23,694 nt of DNA from a virus, in IMG/VR virus record IMGVR_UViG_3300034418_000629, positions 1-23,694 of that record, one strand, 5' to 3'. A program made the translations under genes and the position numbers. The notes beneath the pieces are model-generated. The model saw nothing but the letters and a program-made list of their open reading frames with translations. It made no database searches and was not told where the DNA came from. This document shows, piece after piece, positions 15,639 through 23,262 of this stretch; position 1 is the stretch's first letter, and each line of letters starts with the position of its first letter.

Positions 15639-17675
15639 CTACCTTGACATTAAGCCGCCATTATTTTTATCATAACCTGTTCTTGCTGTTCTACGACTAG
15701 AAACTGGAGCATTTGCTTTTTCCTCTTGTTCTTGTCTTTTTATTTCTTTTTTAGCCTGAATTAAAAGTCGTTCAGCTTCAACTTTATCTACTCCTAAGTT
15801 TCTTGCAATTGTCCTAATTAATTTACTATCGTAACCAAAAGTATTTTGAACTATATCAACAGCTTTATTAATAGGACTCATTCTATTTTTAAAAGCTGTT
15901 CGTGCTTCTGAAATCCATTCTGGTGAATACACTCCTACTGAATCTATTTGCGTAAGTCTTTGTTCAAATTTTTCTGGAGGCACTTCCATAGCAAACTCAT
16001 CAGCACTGTCAATGTTATTTGGACTATAGTCTTGTACTAATCTAGTAATGCCTTTTTTTGCTGTAGCAAAGTCAATTTTATTTGCTGATGCCATACTTTC
16101 AATATTCGCAGCAGGAACTATTACTTCACCTACTGTAAGGTCAGGTTTAAGTGGCGATTTTTGTGGGGGTTTTTGTTGTCCTTCTGGTGAAAGAGTGTCT
16201 GCAGTTTGTTCAGAAACATCGGTATCTTTATCTTCTGTTTTAGGATTAACTCTTCCCTGCATTAAAAGTTGGTCTCTATAAAATTCTAAAGCTATTTTTT
16301 CCTTAACACTGTCCGTCATAGAAATAGCATTATCTACTGCATCCGTCATAGCTTTTCGTTCTATAGCTTGTGCTTCTAGTAGAAGGTCATCTTCAAGGCC
16401 GGGTATAATTACAGGTTTTTTAAACTCATCTGTTGTAAATAATTTAGGTCTTGCCGTTACAGCAGCTTTAAGGGTATCTTGAAACGCACTATCAACAATA
16501 TTTATTGCTGCAGTTCTATCAGCTATATCTAATTTTAATGCTCCAGAATTTTTATCTGCCGCAAGTTGAAGAGCGTCAATCTCTGACATTTTATTTTTTG
16601 CTTCCTCAGAGTCAGGCGCAATACCTTCTTTACCATCAGTTCTAATATATAAACTTACAGAAGAATCTAAATCTTCTCTTGAACGTGCTATAAGAACTTC
16701 AACAGTAGGTCCAGATGTCATATCCTCTGCTTGACGTTTTAATTTACGTGCTTCATCTGGGTTTCCATCTTGAGAAGCATGTTCAGCTTGTACAAGTAAT
16801 TTGCTTTTTTCATCTAACGCATTATTTAAAGAAATTTGACGATTAATTGATTTCATAGAACCTTTTAATTGGGTTCTTCTTTCGTCAGTATCGGCATAAC
16901 CAAGTTGTGTTTCTAAAGCACTTAGCTGAGTTTTTAAATCGCCTTCTTTTTTAGCTTGTTCAAGATTAGAGGTTAAGAAACCTTTTAGTTCTTTTGTTCT
17001 TTCATCTCCAATACTAGGACGTGCCAACTCTTCACGAATGTAGGTAACTCGTTCAGATGGAGACATCTGATACATTTGAATACCTTCTCTATCAAAGGTA
17101 ATTTCTGGAGCAGTAAGAGTTGTCTCTTTTCTTGGGACAATACCTGCAGCTTCCATTTGACTTGCTACTTGTGTATCTGCCCTAGAAGAAATATCAATAG
17201 GCTTACCCAGTATTGAGGATATAAGTCCTCCAGCATTTGAAGTGTCTTTTGGTAGGGGAGAATCGGGTAAAGTTCTACTTGAATCAACGTAAGCGTTTGC
17301 ATAATCTTTGTATGTACCCGAAGGTGAATCAACGGACGCTCTTTGAACAAACTGTGCTAGAGGTACATTACCTTTTTTTGCTGCCCTAATTTCTTCTATA
17401 GTTTTCTTAAAAGCATTTATACTTCCTGAATTTTTTAATAATCCAGCAGCGTAATCTGCTGCATAAGGGTCATTGTCAAACAAAGCCCCCGCCTCTTTTA
17501 AAAGGCTGCTAACTTCGTTATATTCTTCTTTTCGCTCTTCTTGGTCATCCAAAGCACGTTTAAATTTTATATTAGCAACGTCATCAATGCGAGTGTTAAT
17601 ACGCTTGATATCATTTTGTAATGCTTCATTGGCACTTGTAGCTAAACCCTCTACAAAACCTGTAAAAAATGACAT
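15639..17675 (-). CDS. virion structural protein, probable internal protein, 678 aa
   Basis: ATG 17675 follows AGGAG with a 6-base gap. The N-terminus (MSFFTGFVEGLATSANEAL) is a short amphipathic helix, and residues about 20-65 are strongly helical and charged (IKRINTRIDDVANIKFKRAL). Most of the protein is helical and coiled-coil-like without a recognised enzyme domain. It ends NNGGLMSR, a tail shared with the gene just upstream. It lies between the 172-aa protein and the 1192-aa protein, so it is probably part of the same internal or tail assembly. No homologue can be named with confidence. Confidence 0.75.
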   Translation of the reverse strand: MSFFTGFVEGLATSANEALQNDIKRINTRIDDVANIKFKRALDDQEERKEEYNEVSSLLKEAGALFDNDPYAADYAAGLLKNSGSINAFKKTIEEIRAAKKGNVPLAQFVQRASVDSPSGTYKDYANAYVDSSRTLPDSPLPKDTSNAGGLISSILGKPIDISSRADTQVASQMEAAGIVPRKETTLTAPEITFDREGIQMYQMSPSERVTYIREELARPSIGDERTKELKGFLTSNLEQAKKEGDLKTQLSALETQLGYADTDERRTQLKGSMKSINRQISLNNALDEKSKLLVQAEHASQDGNPDEARKLKRQAEDMTSGPTVEVLIARSREDLDSSVSLYIRTDGKEGIAPDSEEAKNKMSEIDALQLAADKNSGALKLDIADRTAAINIVDSAFQDTLKAAVTARPKLFTTDEFKKPVIIPGLEDDLLLEAQAIERKAMTDAVDNAISMTDSVKEKIALEFYRDQLLMQGRVNPKTEDKDTDVSEQTADTLSPEGQQKPPQKSPLKPDLTVGEVIVPAANIESMASANKIDFATAKKGITRLVQDYSPNNIDSADEFAMEVPPEKFEQRLTQIDSVGVYSPEWISEARTAFKNRMSPINKAVDIVQNTFGYDSKLIRTIARNLGVDKVEAERLLIQAKKEIKRQEQEEKANAPVSSRRTARTGYDKNNGGLMSR

Positions 17676-18193
17676 TATACACTCCTAGACATTAAGCCAC
17701 CGATACGCTCTTCAGCAGCATTTTTCATATCTTCTATAGTTTTTTCAGATTCTTTAGGGTTCAATGCGCCTTCTTCATCTTCCCCCTCAGTTTCTATAAA
17801 TTTATCTTTCGCTAAATCAACAAGAGAACTTCTTATTTTCTTATCTTTTTCTAATCCAGAGTTATATTCTATTTTAGCTGAGTCACCGACAAGCATTATA
17901 AGTTCCACAAGAACAGGTAGCACTAACATACCTACATCAATTGTGTGTTTACCTTCCATGACAGCCGCAAGCTGCATAGTATTAGCAATCACTGTAACAG
18001 GAATACCAAGTTCCATCACGTCAAGAAGTTGCTCAGATACTTCATCTGATTGCAAACGAGGAATGTAATAGTCTAGTGCCTCTTCCACAGTATTATATTG
18101 CGGTGGACTTTGCCACGGCCTAGCACCCAACTCATGCGTCATAGACATGCCGGGAATAGGTGCATCAAGCATTGGTTGCATCAACTCAGCCAT
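17675..18193 (-). CDS. virion-associated protein with hydrophobic helices, 172 aa
   Basis: ATG 18193 has GAGGA 8 bases upstream and overlaps the previous gene by 8 bases. After a Pro-rich start (about 1-35), residues about 62-105 are hydrophobic (MELGIPVTVIANTMQLAAVM and TIDVGMLVLPVLVELIMLVG) and could be one or two membrane helices. The C-terminal part is charged (KDKFIETEGEDEEGALNPKE) and ends RIGGLMSRSV. The place among structural genes suggests a virion component that meets the host membrane during ejection, which is inferred. Confidence 0.7.
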   Translation of the reverse strand: MAELMQPMLDAPIPGMSMTHELGARPWQSPPQYNTVEEALDYYIPRLQSDEVSEQLLDVMELGIPVTVIANTMQLAAVMEGKHTIDVGMLVLPVLVELIMLVGDSAKIEYNSGLEKDKKIRSSLVDLAKDKFIETEGEDEEGALNPKESEKTIEDMKNAAEERIGGLMSRSV

Positions 18194-18413
18194 TACTTAT
18201 TTCCTCACGTTTAGCTTGAATCTGCTCAATGTAACTAGCCATACGCAATCTTGGCTCATCAATCCGCATGTTATTATCTACTTTTTGCATAGACTTTTTT
18301 GGCCCAAGAAGACCACCCTTATCTTGTATAGGCTGTTTTTTGGTTTGCTTTATTTTTTCCATATACATCATCATGTTTTGATGAGCAAGCGGTGTAGGGT
18401 CATTTAATGCCAC
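18186..18413 (-). CDS. small hypothetical protein, 75 aa, GTG start
   Basis: The frame is open further upstream, but the GTG at 18413 is preferred because GGAG lies 7 bases before it and it overlaps the end of the 738-aa gene by only 12 bases. The product is basic and Met-rich at the start (PTPLAHQNMMMYMEKIKQTK), has GGLLGPKK in the middle, and ends in a charged helix. No domain was recognised. It is conserved in operon position between structural genes and may be a minor virion or assembly protein. Confidence 0.6.
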   Translation of the reverse strand: MALNDPTPLAHQNMMMYMEKIKQTKKQPIQDKGGLLGPKKSMQKVDNNMRIDEPRLRMASYIEQIQAKREEISNG

Positions 18414-20616
18414 GTCTGTACTCCATCTCATGGTTTTTAATAATTTTATCCATAGCAAATTTTATAATCTTTTTTAGATAAGGTTTATCACTAATATACT
18501 CTGCAAACTTTTCGCCATGTTTAGCATAAATATTAAATAACCATTTTGGTGCTTTATTTGTCATCCAATTACGGAATAACAACCATGTATAATCTTGTGG
18601 TCCATACACTTCACGTGCAACCCAACAGAATTGTATCCAAGCACTGCCTAGTGTACCAATTAAACCACCAAGTGCTGAACCAGCAGCAGATCTACTTGCA
18701 GCTTTCTGGGCATCAGCTTGTGCGCTTGCACTTAACTGAGCAACAGCAAGATTACTCATTCTTTCTAATTCACCTTCAGCAGACTTCCATGCCCACTCCA
18801 TGCTATCAGCATAGTACGTCCACAGATTATCATATGCTTGTTTACTTACATCTAACACTGCACTAGCATTAAGTTCGTTAGCACGATTAACTGCAGCAGT
18901 ATCTGCGGTAGCAATTTCTCTACGCCACTGTGCATTACTTTGTGCAATTACAAGCTGGTTCTGCGCATTGAACTGGTCACGTTGGTTATTAAGTTCTGCG
19001 TTAAATCTTTCAATAGTATTTGTTTGACCAGCATTAAACTGAGACTGAGCATTTTGCTGTGACGCATTAAATTGTGCAGTTTGAGATTGTAAGTTAGCAA
19101 AGAACTGGTCCACTTGATTTTGCGAACTAGCATTAAATTGTTTAGCGGCATTTTCTGCAGATTGGTCTGTAAACAAAGATTGTACACGTTGCTGCGCACG
19201 AAACAATTCGGTCTGTTGTTGATTAGATAAGTTAGCCATATCAACTTGCAAGAAACTCTGTGCGTTCTGTACAGCAGCTTGCTGACGATTATTTAAATTC
19301 TGTGAATCTAACTGTGCTAATGCACTAGCCTCTGCCATAACCATTGCCTGTGAATTAGACAGGTTCTGCAGGTTCATTGTATTTGCTACACGAGAGTTTT
19401 CAAGAGCAACCTGCTGTTCAGCAGTAAAATTCATATTAGCTACATCAGCTATTCGTGCAGCGTTTTGTACTTTTGTTTGAAATGTCTGGTCAAACTCTTG
19501 ACCTAAGAACTTAGCACGTTGTTCTGCTGAAAGCATAGCAGATTGTTGGCGGTTTGACAAGTTCTGTTGTTCAAATTGTGCAATAATACTTGCATCTGCT
19601 TGCGCAATTGGAAGTGATGCTTCCATAGCTGCTTGTACAATAGCTTGACCAGCAATAGATGAAGCACTTAAACCACGTGCAGCCATCTGTTGATTAGCGA
19701 GTCTAACAGCACCAGCCGCCCATGCAGGTGGGTTAGTACCATTAAACTGCGTCATAAGATTTGCCATCTGACCTTGCACAAGAGCCTGTTGTGATGGCTG
19801 TGCTGACGCAGCAGCAGCTTGTGTAGCGGCAGTAGCCTGTGCAGCTTTAGTAGCATCTACACCAGTACCACTGATAAGTTCACCAGCCTGTATCTGACGC
19901 TGCTGTGGGTTATTCATCAGGATAGCATTACCCTGTGCTTCTTGAAGATTACCTACAGATGATACAGTTTGCTGTGCAGCAGTTACCTGCGCACGAGGGT
20001 CTTGAGGATTAGCTTGTGCGGCCTGTGTAGCATTCATAGCTGCATCAACAGCAGGTGCTACTTGTGTAGCTTGCACTTGATTAGCAGCAGTCTGTGCGGC
20101 AGGTGTGGCTTGCGCTGTGATAGCCTGTGCTGTACCTACAGCAACACCACCAGTAAGAACACCTGTAGTTGGGTCAACTTGCTGACCTGTAGTAATGGGT
20201 GTCATAGCAGCTTGTGTTACACCACCAGTGGGTACAGCAGGTTGATACATACGCTGTACAGTAGCATCACCAATGTTTAATTGCTGTGGAGTTGTTGGTG
20301 TTTGTGCTGTGGTTTGAGGTGTGGTAGCTTGTGTTGTAGGATTAGCCCCTGCTACATTAACAGTACCTGCAGTAAAAGGTGGGAAACTAGACTGTGCAGG
20401 AGCAGAGGCAGATGTTACAGTACCACCCGGTGCAAACTTCTGTACAGAACCACCCTTTGCCATCATACGTGCAGCATTGGTATATCTATCCATTTGTGCC
20501 TGACGTTGTGGGTCAGCCTCAACAAATCTTTGAAACTCCGCCATGTTGCCAGAGTAACCCATAGCACCTGCAATCTTGTTCATTGCCTCTGGCTTAAATG
20601 CCTTGAACTGCATCAT
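18400..20616 (-). CDS. Q/A-rich virion protein with hendecad repeats, 738 aa
   Basis: The start is ATG ATG at 20616/20613. Residues 1-60 (MMQFKAFKPEAMNKIAGAMG) form a conserved-looking head with an MAKGGSVQKFAPGG motif. Residues 65-340 are low-complexity Ala/Gln/Thr/Pro. Residues 352-571 form ten units of 22 residues, each two hendecads, marked by NL(S/N)N-x-QQ and QFNA. Residues about 640-662 are Gly/Ala-rich. The C-terminus holds CWVAREVYGPQDYTWLLFRN and a basic helical end (KKIIKFAMDKIIKNHE). The repeat predicts a long rod-like helical bundle. A tail, needle or internal channel protein is likely, but the exact role is unknown. The gene lies between fibre genes and the internal-protein genes. 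Confidence 0.85.
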   Translation of the reverse strand: MMQFKAFKPEAMNKIAGAMGYSGNMAEFQRFVEADPQRQAQMDRYTNAARMMAKGGSVQKFAPGGTVTSASAPAQSSFPPFTAGTVNVAGANPTTQATTPQTTAQTPTTPQQLNIGDATVQRMYQPAVPTGGVTQAAMTPITTGQQVDPTTGVLTGGVAVGTAQAITAQATPAAQTAANQVQATQVAPAVDAAMNATQAAQANPQDPRAQVTAAQQTVSSVGNLQEAQGNAILMNNPQQRQIQAGELISGTGVDATKAAQATAATQAAAASAQPSQQALVQGQMANLMTQFNGTNPPAWAAGAVRLANQQMAARGLSASSIAGQAIVQAAMEASLPIAQADASIIAQFEQQNLSNRQQSAMLSAEQRAKFLGQEFDQTFQTKVQNAARIADVANMNFTAEQQVALENSRVANTMNLQNLSNSQAMVMAEASALAQLDSQNLNNRQQAAVQNAQSFLQVDMANLSNQQQTELFRAQQRVQSLFTDQSAENAAKQFNASSQNQVDQFFANLQSQTAQFNASQQNAQSQFNAGQTNTIERFNAELNNQRDQFNAQNQLVIAQSNAQWRREIATADTAAVNRANELNASAVLDVSKQAYDNLWTYYADSMEWAWKSAEGELERMSNLAVAQLSASAQADAQKAASRSAAGSALGGLIGTLGSAWIQFCWVAREVYGPQDYTWLLFRNWMTNKAPKWLFNIYAKHGEKFAEYISDKPYLKKIIKFAMDKIIKNHEMEYRRGIK
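18904..19563 (-). repeat. coding hendecad repeat, ten 22-residue units
   Basis: In the 738-aa protein the motif NL(S/N)N-x-QQ or a variant recurs at residues 352, 396, 418, 440 and 462, and QFNA or a variant at 493, 504, 515, 526, 537, 548 and 559. The spacings within each series are 11 or multiples of 11 residues. The DNA copies are diverged, so this is an old protein-level repeat rather than a recent tandem duplication. Confidence 0.85.
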
Positions 20617-20618
20617 AA

Positions 20619-20768
20619 TTATTTACCTTTATACATATTCCAGAGTTTCCACGACACGTATATAATTGACAGCACACCAAATACCAGACCTACGTACTGA
20701 TTAAGTGCTGGCAACCAAAGCGGTGCGGAGATACCGCCTGTCGCTATGAGCAAATCATCTGGCTTCAT
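20619..20768 (-). CDS. small membrane protein, 49 aa (holin candidate)
   Basis: ATG 20768 overlaps the previous stop (TAATG), and TAA at 20619-20621 is 2 bases before the next gene. The product begins MKPDDLLIATGGISAPLW, then has one membrane helix (about residues 24-43, QYVGLVFGVLSIIYVSWKLW) and a short basic tail (NMYKGK). Short phage membrane proteins with a basic tail next to tail-fibre genes are often holins; T7 gp17.5 follows the fibre gene. No endolysin is adjacent, so holin is a guess; a virion membrane peptide is the alternative. Confidence 0.65.
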   Translation of the reverse strand: MKPDDLLIATGGISAPLWLPALNQYVGLVFGVLSIIYVSWKLWNMYKGK

Positions 20769-20953
20769 TAGTCTGCATCCTGTATGGTTAGTTCGCCAGC
20801 GTCAATCTTGGCTTGAATATCGTCAGACAGGGTGTCTTGATTGTCACGCAGCCACGATTGAAATTCAGGATTTGTATCAATACAAGTAACTTTATTATTA
20901 GATGTTATATAGATAATTTTATCTTCAATTGTTGAATGTACAGAATAGGTCAT
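20768..20953 (-). CDS. small hypothetical protein, 61 aa
   Basis: ATG 20953 overlaps the upstream stop (TAATG). The product has a beta-rich start (TYSVHSTIEDKIIYITSNNK) and a helical acidic end (QDTLSDDIQAKIDAGELTIQ). No domain was recognised. It lies between the 365-aa fibre-like protein and the small membrane protein. Position suggests a fibre-associated or assembly function, but this is not shown. Confidence 0.65.
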   Translation of the reverse strand: MTYSVHSTIEDKIIYITSNNKVTCIDTNPEFQSWLRDNQDTLSDDIQAKIDAGELTIQDAD

Positions 20954-22050
20954 TATAGTTCAGCACTCCAAGCTAAGTATGAATCTGTAGTTCCAAATCT
21001 AAAAGCTGCGGCTTCGCCAGTTGTCATTCCAGATGACACAGTGCATCTTATACGAGCCGCCACTAAATTTGCGCTGCCAAAAGTAGGAACAGCAGAACAA
21101 GTAGTTTGTCCTTGCGCACGTTGAATTTTATAATCTGTTGCAGTTCCTGTTTGCTCAAGTGCTGTTGGGTAAGTCCTCATAGTTACTTGAAAAGGAATAG
21201 TAAGGTCTATCAGAGTAGAACTGCTTTGGTATCCAGACCCAATTATTTCATCAGCATTTAATGCGGCATCAACTTTATAATAATACCGCTGACACCTAGC
21301 CAACTCATCCCCATAAGACCGATGCTCAAATGGTGTGGCCTGTTCGCCTATTTCCATTTGCAATCCAGAGATTTGCCAATAATTAGATGTAGCATCAGCA
21401 AGGTTTACGTTTAACCCTGCGCCTCTGTCTGCATTTGTTTTGGCTTCCCAAGCTGTAGGAACTGCGCCTGATGAATTGTCAGTGCCAGCCACTAACGCAA
21501 AGAATACAGCAAAGCTATCACCATTGTCGTTATCAAGCGCACCTGTAGTATCACCAGCAAGTGTAACAGTTACCTTCTGCCAAGTGTTAGCTGTTGAAAC
21601 TGTGTAAGTTGAGCCAATAATTCTAATGTTGTCATTGTCCTCAACATGAACCTGATAAGTACCTGTCTTGTTTGTACGCACATAAAATGAAAGGGTTATG
21701 CTTTCAGCGGAAGACGTTCCTTTCTTTAGCTGTTGTAAGTTCTGACCTTCTAGGTGCTGAAGAATGAACAATCTGCTATCAGAAGCAAGACTGCTTTTTG
21801 CTGTAGTGCATTCAACTTTGAAACTATTAGCAAAACCATCAGGCGCATCTGTGCTTTGAGAAACAGTCCACGTTCCCGCATCTGTATAAAGAAACTTGAA
21901 GCGGTCACAAGCATGATAGCCTGTTGAGGTAACACTTGAAGTTGAGGTTCCCCTCTGTGCAACCTGCATCGCACCATTGATAATCATATTCCTGTTTGAC
22001 AGGGCTGTTTGCGAACCTATCAGTGCGGCTAGTTCTGCTGCTTTACTCAT
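20953..22050 (-). CDS. tail-fibre / carbohydrate-binding-like protein, 365 aa
   Basis: ATG 22050 overlaps the upstream stop (ATGA), with GGAG 7 bases before it. Residues 1-35 (MSKAAELAALIGSQTALSNR plus NMIINGAMQVAQRGTS) form a conserved phage tail-protein head. Residues about 50-235 read as a beta-sandwich similar to carbohydrate-binding modules (SITLSFYVRTNKTGTYQV; TWQKVTVTLAGDT; NYWQISGLQMEIGEQATPFE). The C-terminal part begins YGDELARCQRYYYKV, typical of such fibre proteins. It probably binds surface sugars of the host as part of the adsorption device. Confidence 0.82.
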   Translation of the reverse strand: MSKAAELAALIGSQTALSNRNMIINGAMQVAQRGTSTSSVTSTGYHACDRFKFLYTDAGTWTVSQSTDAPDGFANSFKVECTTAKSSLASDSRLFILQHLEGQNLQQLKKGTSSAESITLSFYVRTNKTGTYQVHVEDNDNIRIIGSTYTVSTANTWQKVTVTLAGDTTGALDNDNGDSFAVFFALVAGTDNSSGAVPTAWEAKTNADRGAGLNVNLADATSNYWQISGLQMEIGEQATPFEHRSYGDELARCQRYYYKVDAALNADEIIGSGYQSSSTLIDLTIPFQVTMRTYPTALEQTGTATDYKIQRAQGQTTCSAVPTFGSANLVAARIRCTVSSGMTTGEAAAFRFGTTDSYLAWSAEL

Positions 22051-22451
22051 GCTAGGTCTCCGTGGATAAGCATAGTTGTATTATCGGGGTCCATTCTCCC
22101 TGCGTTACTAGAGGATACACCATTCCAAGCGTATATTTCACCTGTTCTGTATGAGCCTGTTGCGTAGGCTTGATTTTGGTCAGATAAAAGAACTTGATGA
22201 CCAGAATAATAACCAAATACATTTGCTACATAACTAGCATTACCCATACTGGTCGTATAATTTAACGAGTAATCGCCTAGTGCGTTATCAGTAAGACTGC
22301 TTTGATTGAAGCTGTCATCAGCCGCAAGAGTGGCATCGCTACCATCAAAATGAACCCACGCCTTCGCACTTCCCCCTGCCACATAAGCCATGCCAACAGA
22401 GTTATTACCACTGGCATCCTTCAGGGTGTTTACTCTTAGTTCGCTTGCCAT
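22047..22451 (-). CDS. small tail protein, paralogue 3 of 3 (134 aa)
   Basis: The N-terminus MASELRVNTLKDASGNNSV is a head I recognise from many marine phage tail proteins. The core KAWVHFDG...DSFNQSSLTDNALGDYSLNYT aligns with the cores of the two upstream genes, and the protein ends HGDLA. It is probably a beta-rich receptor-binding or fibre-tip domain encoded as a separate polypeptide. Its ribosome-binding site (GGAG) lies in the codons for GDLA of the upstream gene, and the same holds for the gene downstream. Confidence 0.8.
   Translation of the reverse strand: MASELRVNTLKDASGNNSVGMAYVAGGSAKAWVHFDGSDATLAADDSFNQSSLTDNALGDYSLNYTTSMGNASYVANVFGYYSGHQVLLSDQNQAYATGSYRTGEIYAWNGVSSSNAGRMDPDNTTMLIHGDLA
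22048..22061 (-). repeat. seam repeat, copy 3 (short)
   Basis: On the - strand this reads GGAGACCTAGCATG. It encodes the GDLA end of the third paralogue and supplies the ribosome-binding site and start of the 365-aa fibre protein. It matches the first 13 bases of the copy at 22443-22465. Confidence 0.7.
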
Positions 22452-22465
22452 TATGCTAGGTCTCC
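22443..22465 (-). repeat. seam repeat, copy 2
   Basis: On the - strand GGAGACCTAGCATAATGG plus GCAAGC-type codons span the end of paralogue 2 (GDLA), its stop, and the ATG plus first codons (MAS) of paralogue 3. It differs from the copy at 22865-22887 at 1 of 23 positions. Confidence 0.75.
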
Positions 22466-22873
22466 ATAGGTTTGCATAGAGTGATAGTCACCATCCTGAC
22501 TACTAAAAGTATTGTTTCCTATACCGCATCTGTAGTAGCCTGTGCCATGTTCGCCAGCACCGTTATTTGAACTCATCCAAGTAGCATATCCAGACGCACC
22601 ATCACCGCCACTATCTGACGATGCGTAATGCAAGTGCGAATGATTGTTTGTGAAGTTTATATTTGTTTGACCTGTTCCTTGATCAGAAAGACTAGATACA
22701 TTAAGGCTATCATTACTTTTTTGTGCTGTACCACTGTCAGTATGATATGCAATATAGCTTTTAGTCAAACCTTCTGTAAGCGAAAAAGTCACGTTCCCGC
22801 CACCGTCAGTAACAGTAATGTTGCCAGCCGCTGTGTTACCTCTTAGGTCATCTACTTTAAGTATGCTTGCCAT
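22451..22873 (-). CDS. small tail protein, paralogue 2 of 3 (140 aa)
   Basis: It starts MASILKVDDLRGNTAAGNIT, close to the head of the next gene, and ends YGDLA. The core DSLNVSSLSDQGTGQTNINFT aligns with the DS(L/F)N...SSLTD core of its neighbours. The C-terminal half is Gly/Ser/His-rich (NNHSHLHYASSDSGGDGASG and GEHGTGYYRCGIGNN) and differs from both paralogues. This suggests a fast-changing receptor-facing part. The TAATG overlap with the upstream gene and AGGAG upstream support the start. Confidence 0.8.
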   Translation of the reverse strand: MASILKVDDLRGNTAAGNITVTDGGGNVTFSLTEGLTKSYIAYHTDSGTAQKSNDSLNVSSLSDQGTGQTNINFTNNHSHLHYASSDSGGDGASGYATWMSSNNGAGEHGTGYYRCGIGNNTFSSQDGDYHSMQTYGDLA

Positions 22874-22887
22874 TATGCGAGGTCTCC
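22865..22887 (-). repeat. seam repeat, copy 1
   Basis: On the - strand GGAGACCTCGCATAATGG plus GCAAGC-type codons span the GDLA end of paralogue 1 and the start of paralogue 2. Only 1 of 23 positions differs from the copy at 22443-22465, although the gene bodies between them differ much more. Confidence 0.75.
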
Positions 22888-23262
22888 TAAAACTAAGGCA
22901 CGATTTTCAATAGAGTCAACGTAACTGCCAATATAACTGTCAAAAGCATATACTGTTGTTGTACGAGAAATTCTATTTTCTACAGCGATACCATGTGATT
23001 GATTCCCAGCAAAACCAGCGGAAGCAAATCCATTAGAATAACCTGAAGCAGTGTAATTTGTATCCGTAAACGCACTAGCCATTGTTACATTAAATTTTCC
23101 TGTAGCGGTATCTGTAAGACTACTAAAATTTAAAGAATCTCTTGCGGTAGTGCCAGCCATACTAAAATTAACAAATGCTTTTGGTGCATTTTGCTTAGTC
23201 AACTCAACAGGTGACGTACCATCCTTTGCCGCAATGCTATCTACATTCAGTACACTGGTCAT
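22873..23262 (-). CDS. small tail protein, paralogue 1 of 3 (129 aa)
   Basis: ATG 23262 was chosen: GGAG lies 7 bases upstream and it overlaps the previous stop (ATGA). A TTG start 12 bases earlier is unlikely. The head MTSVLNVDSIAAKDGTSPVE resembles those of the two following genes. The core KAFVNFSMAGTTARDSLNFS followed by SLTDTATGKFNVTM is the clearest copy of the shared domain, and the end is LVLGDLA. It is probably a beta-rich tail or fibre-tip protein. Confidence 0.8.
   Translation of the reverse strand: MTSVLNVDSIAAKDGTSPVELTKQNAPKAFVNFSMAGTTARDSLNFSSLTDTATGKFNVTMASAFTDTNYTASGYSNGFASAGFAGNQSHGIAVENRISRTTTVYAFDSYIGSYVDSIENRALVLGDLA

Noticed and set aside
20281-20700. Open frame of 139 codons on the + strand, rich in Cys and Ser
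   Set aside because: It is the antisense of the start of the Q/A-rich virion gene and of the holin candidate. The Cys/Ser content is what Gln/Ala codons give on the other strand.
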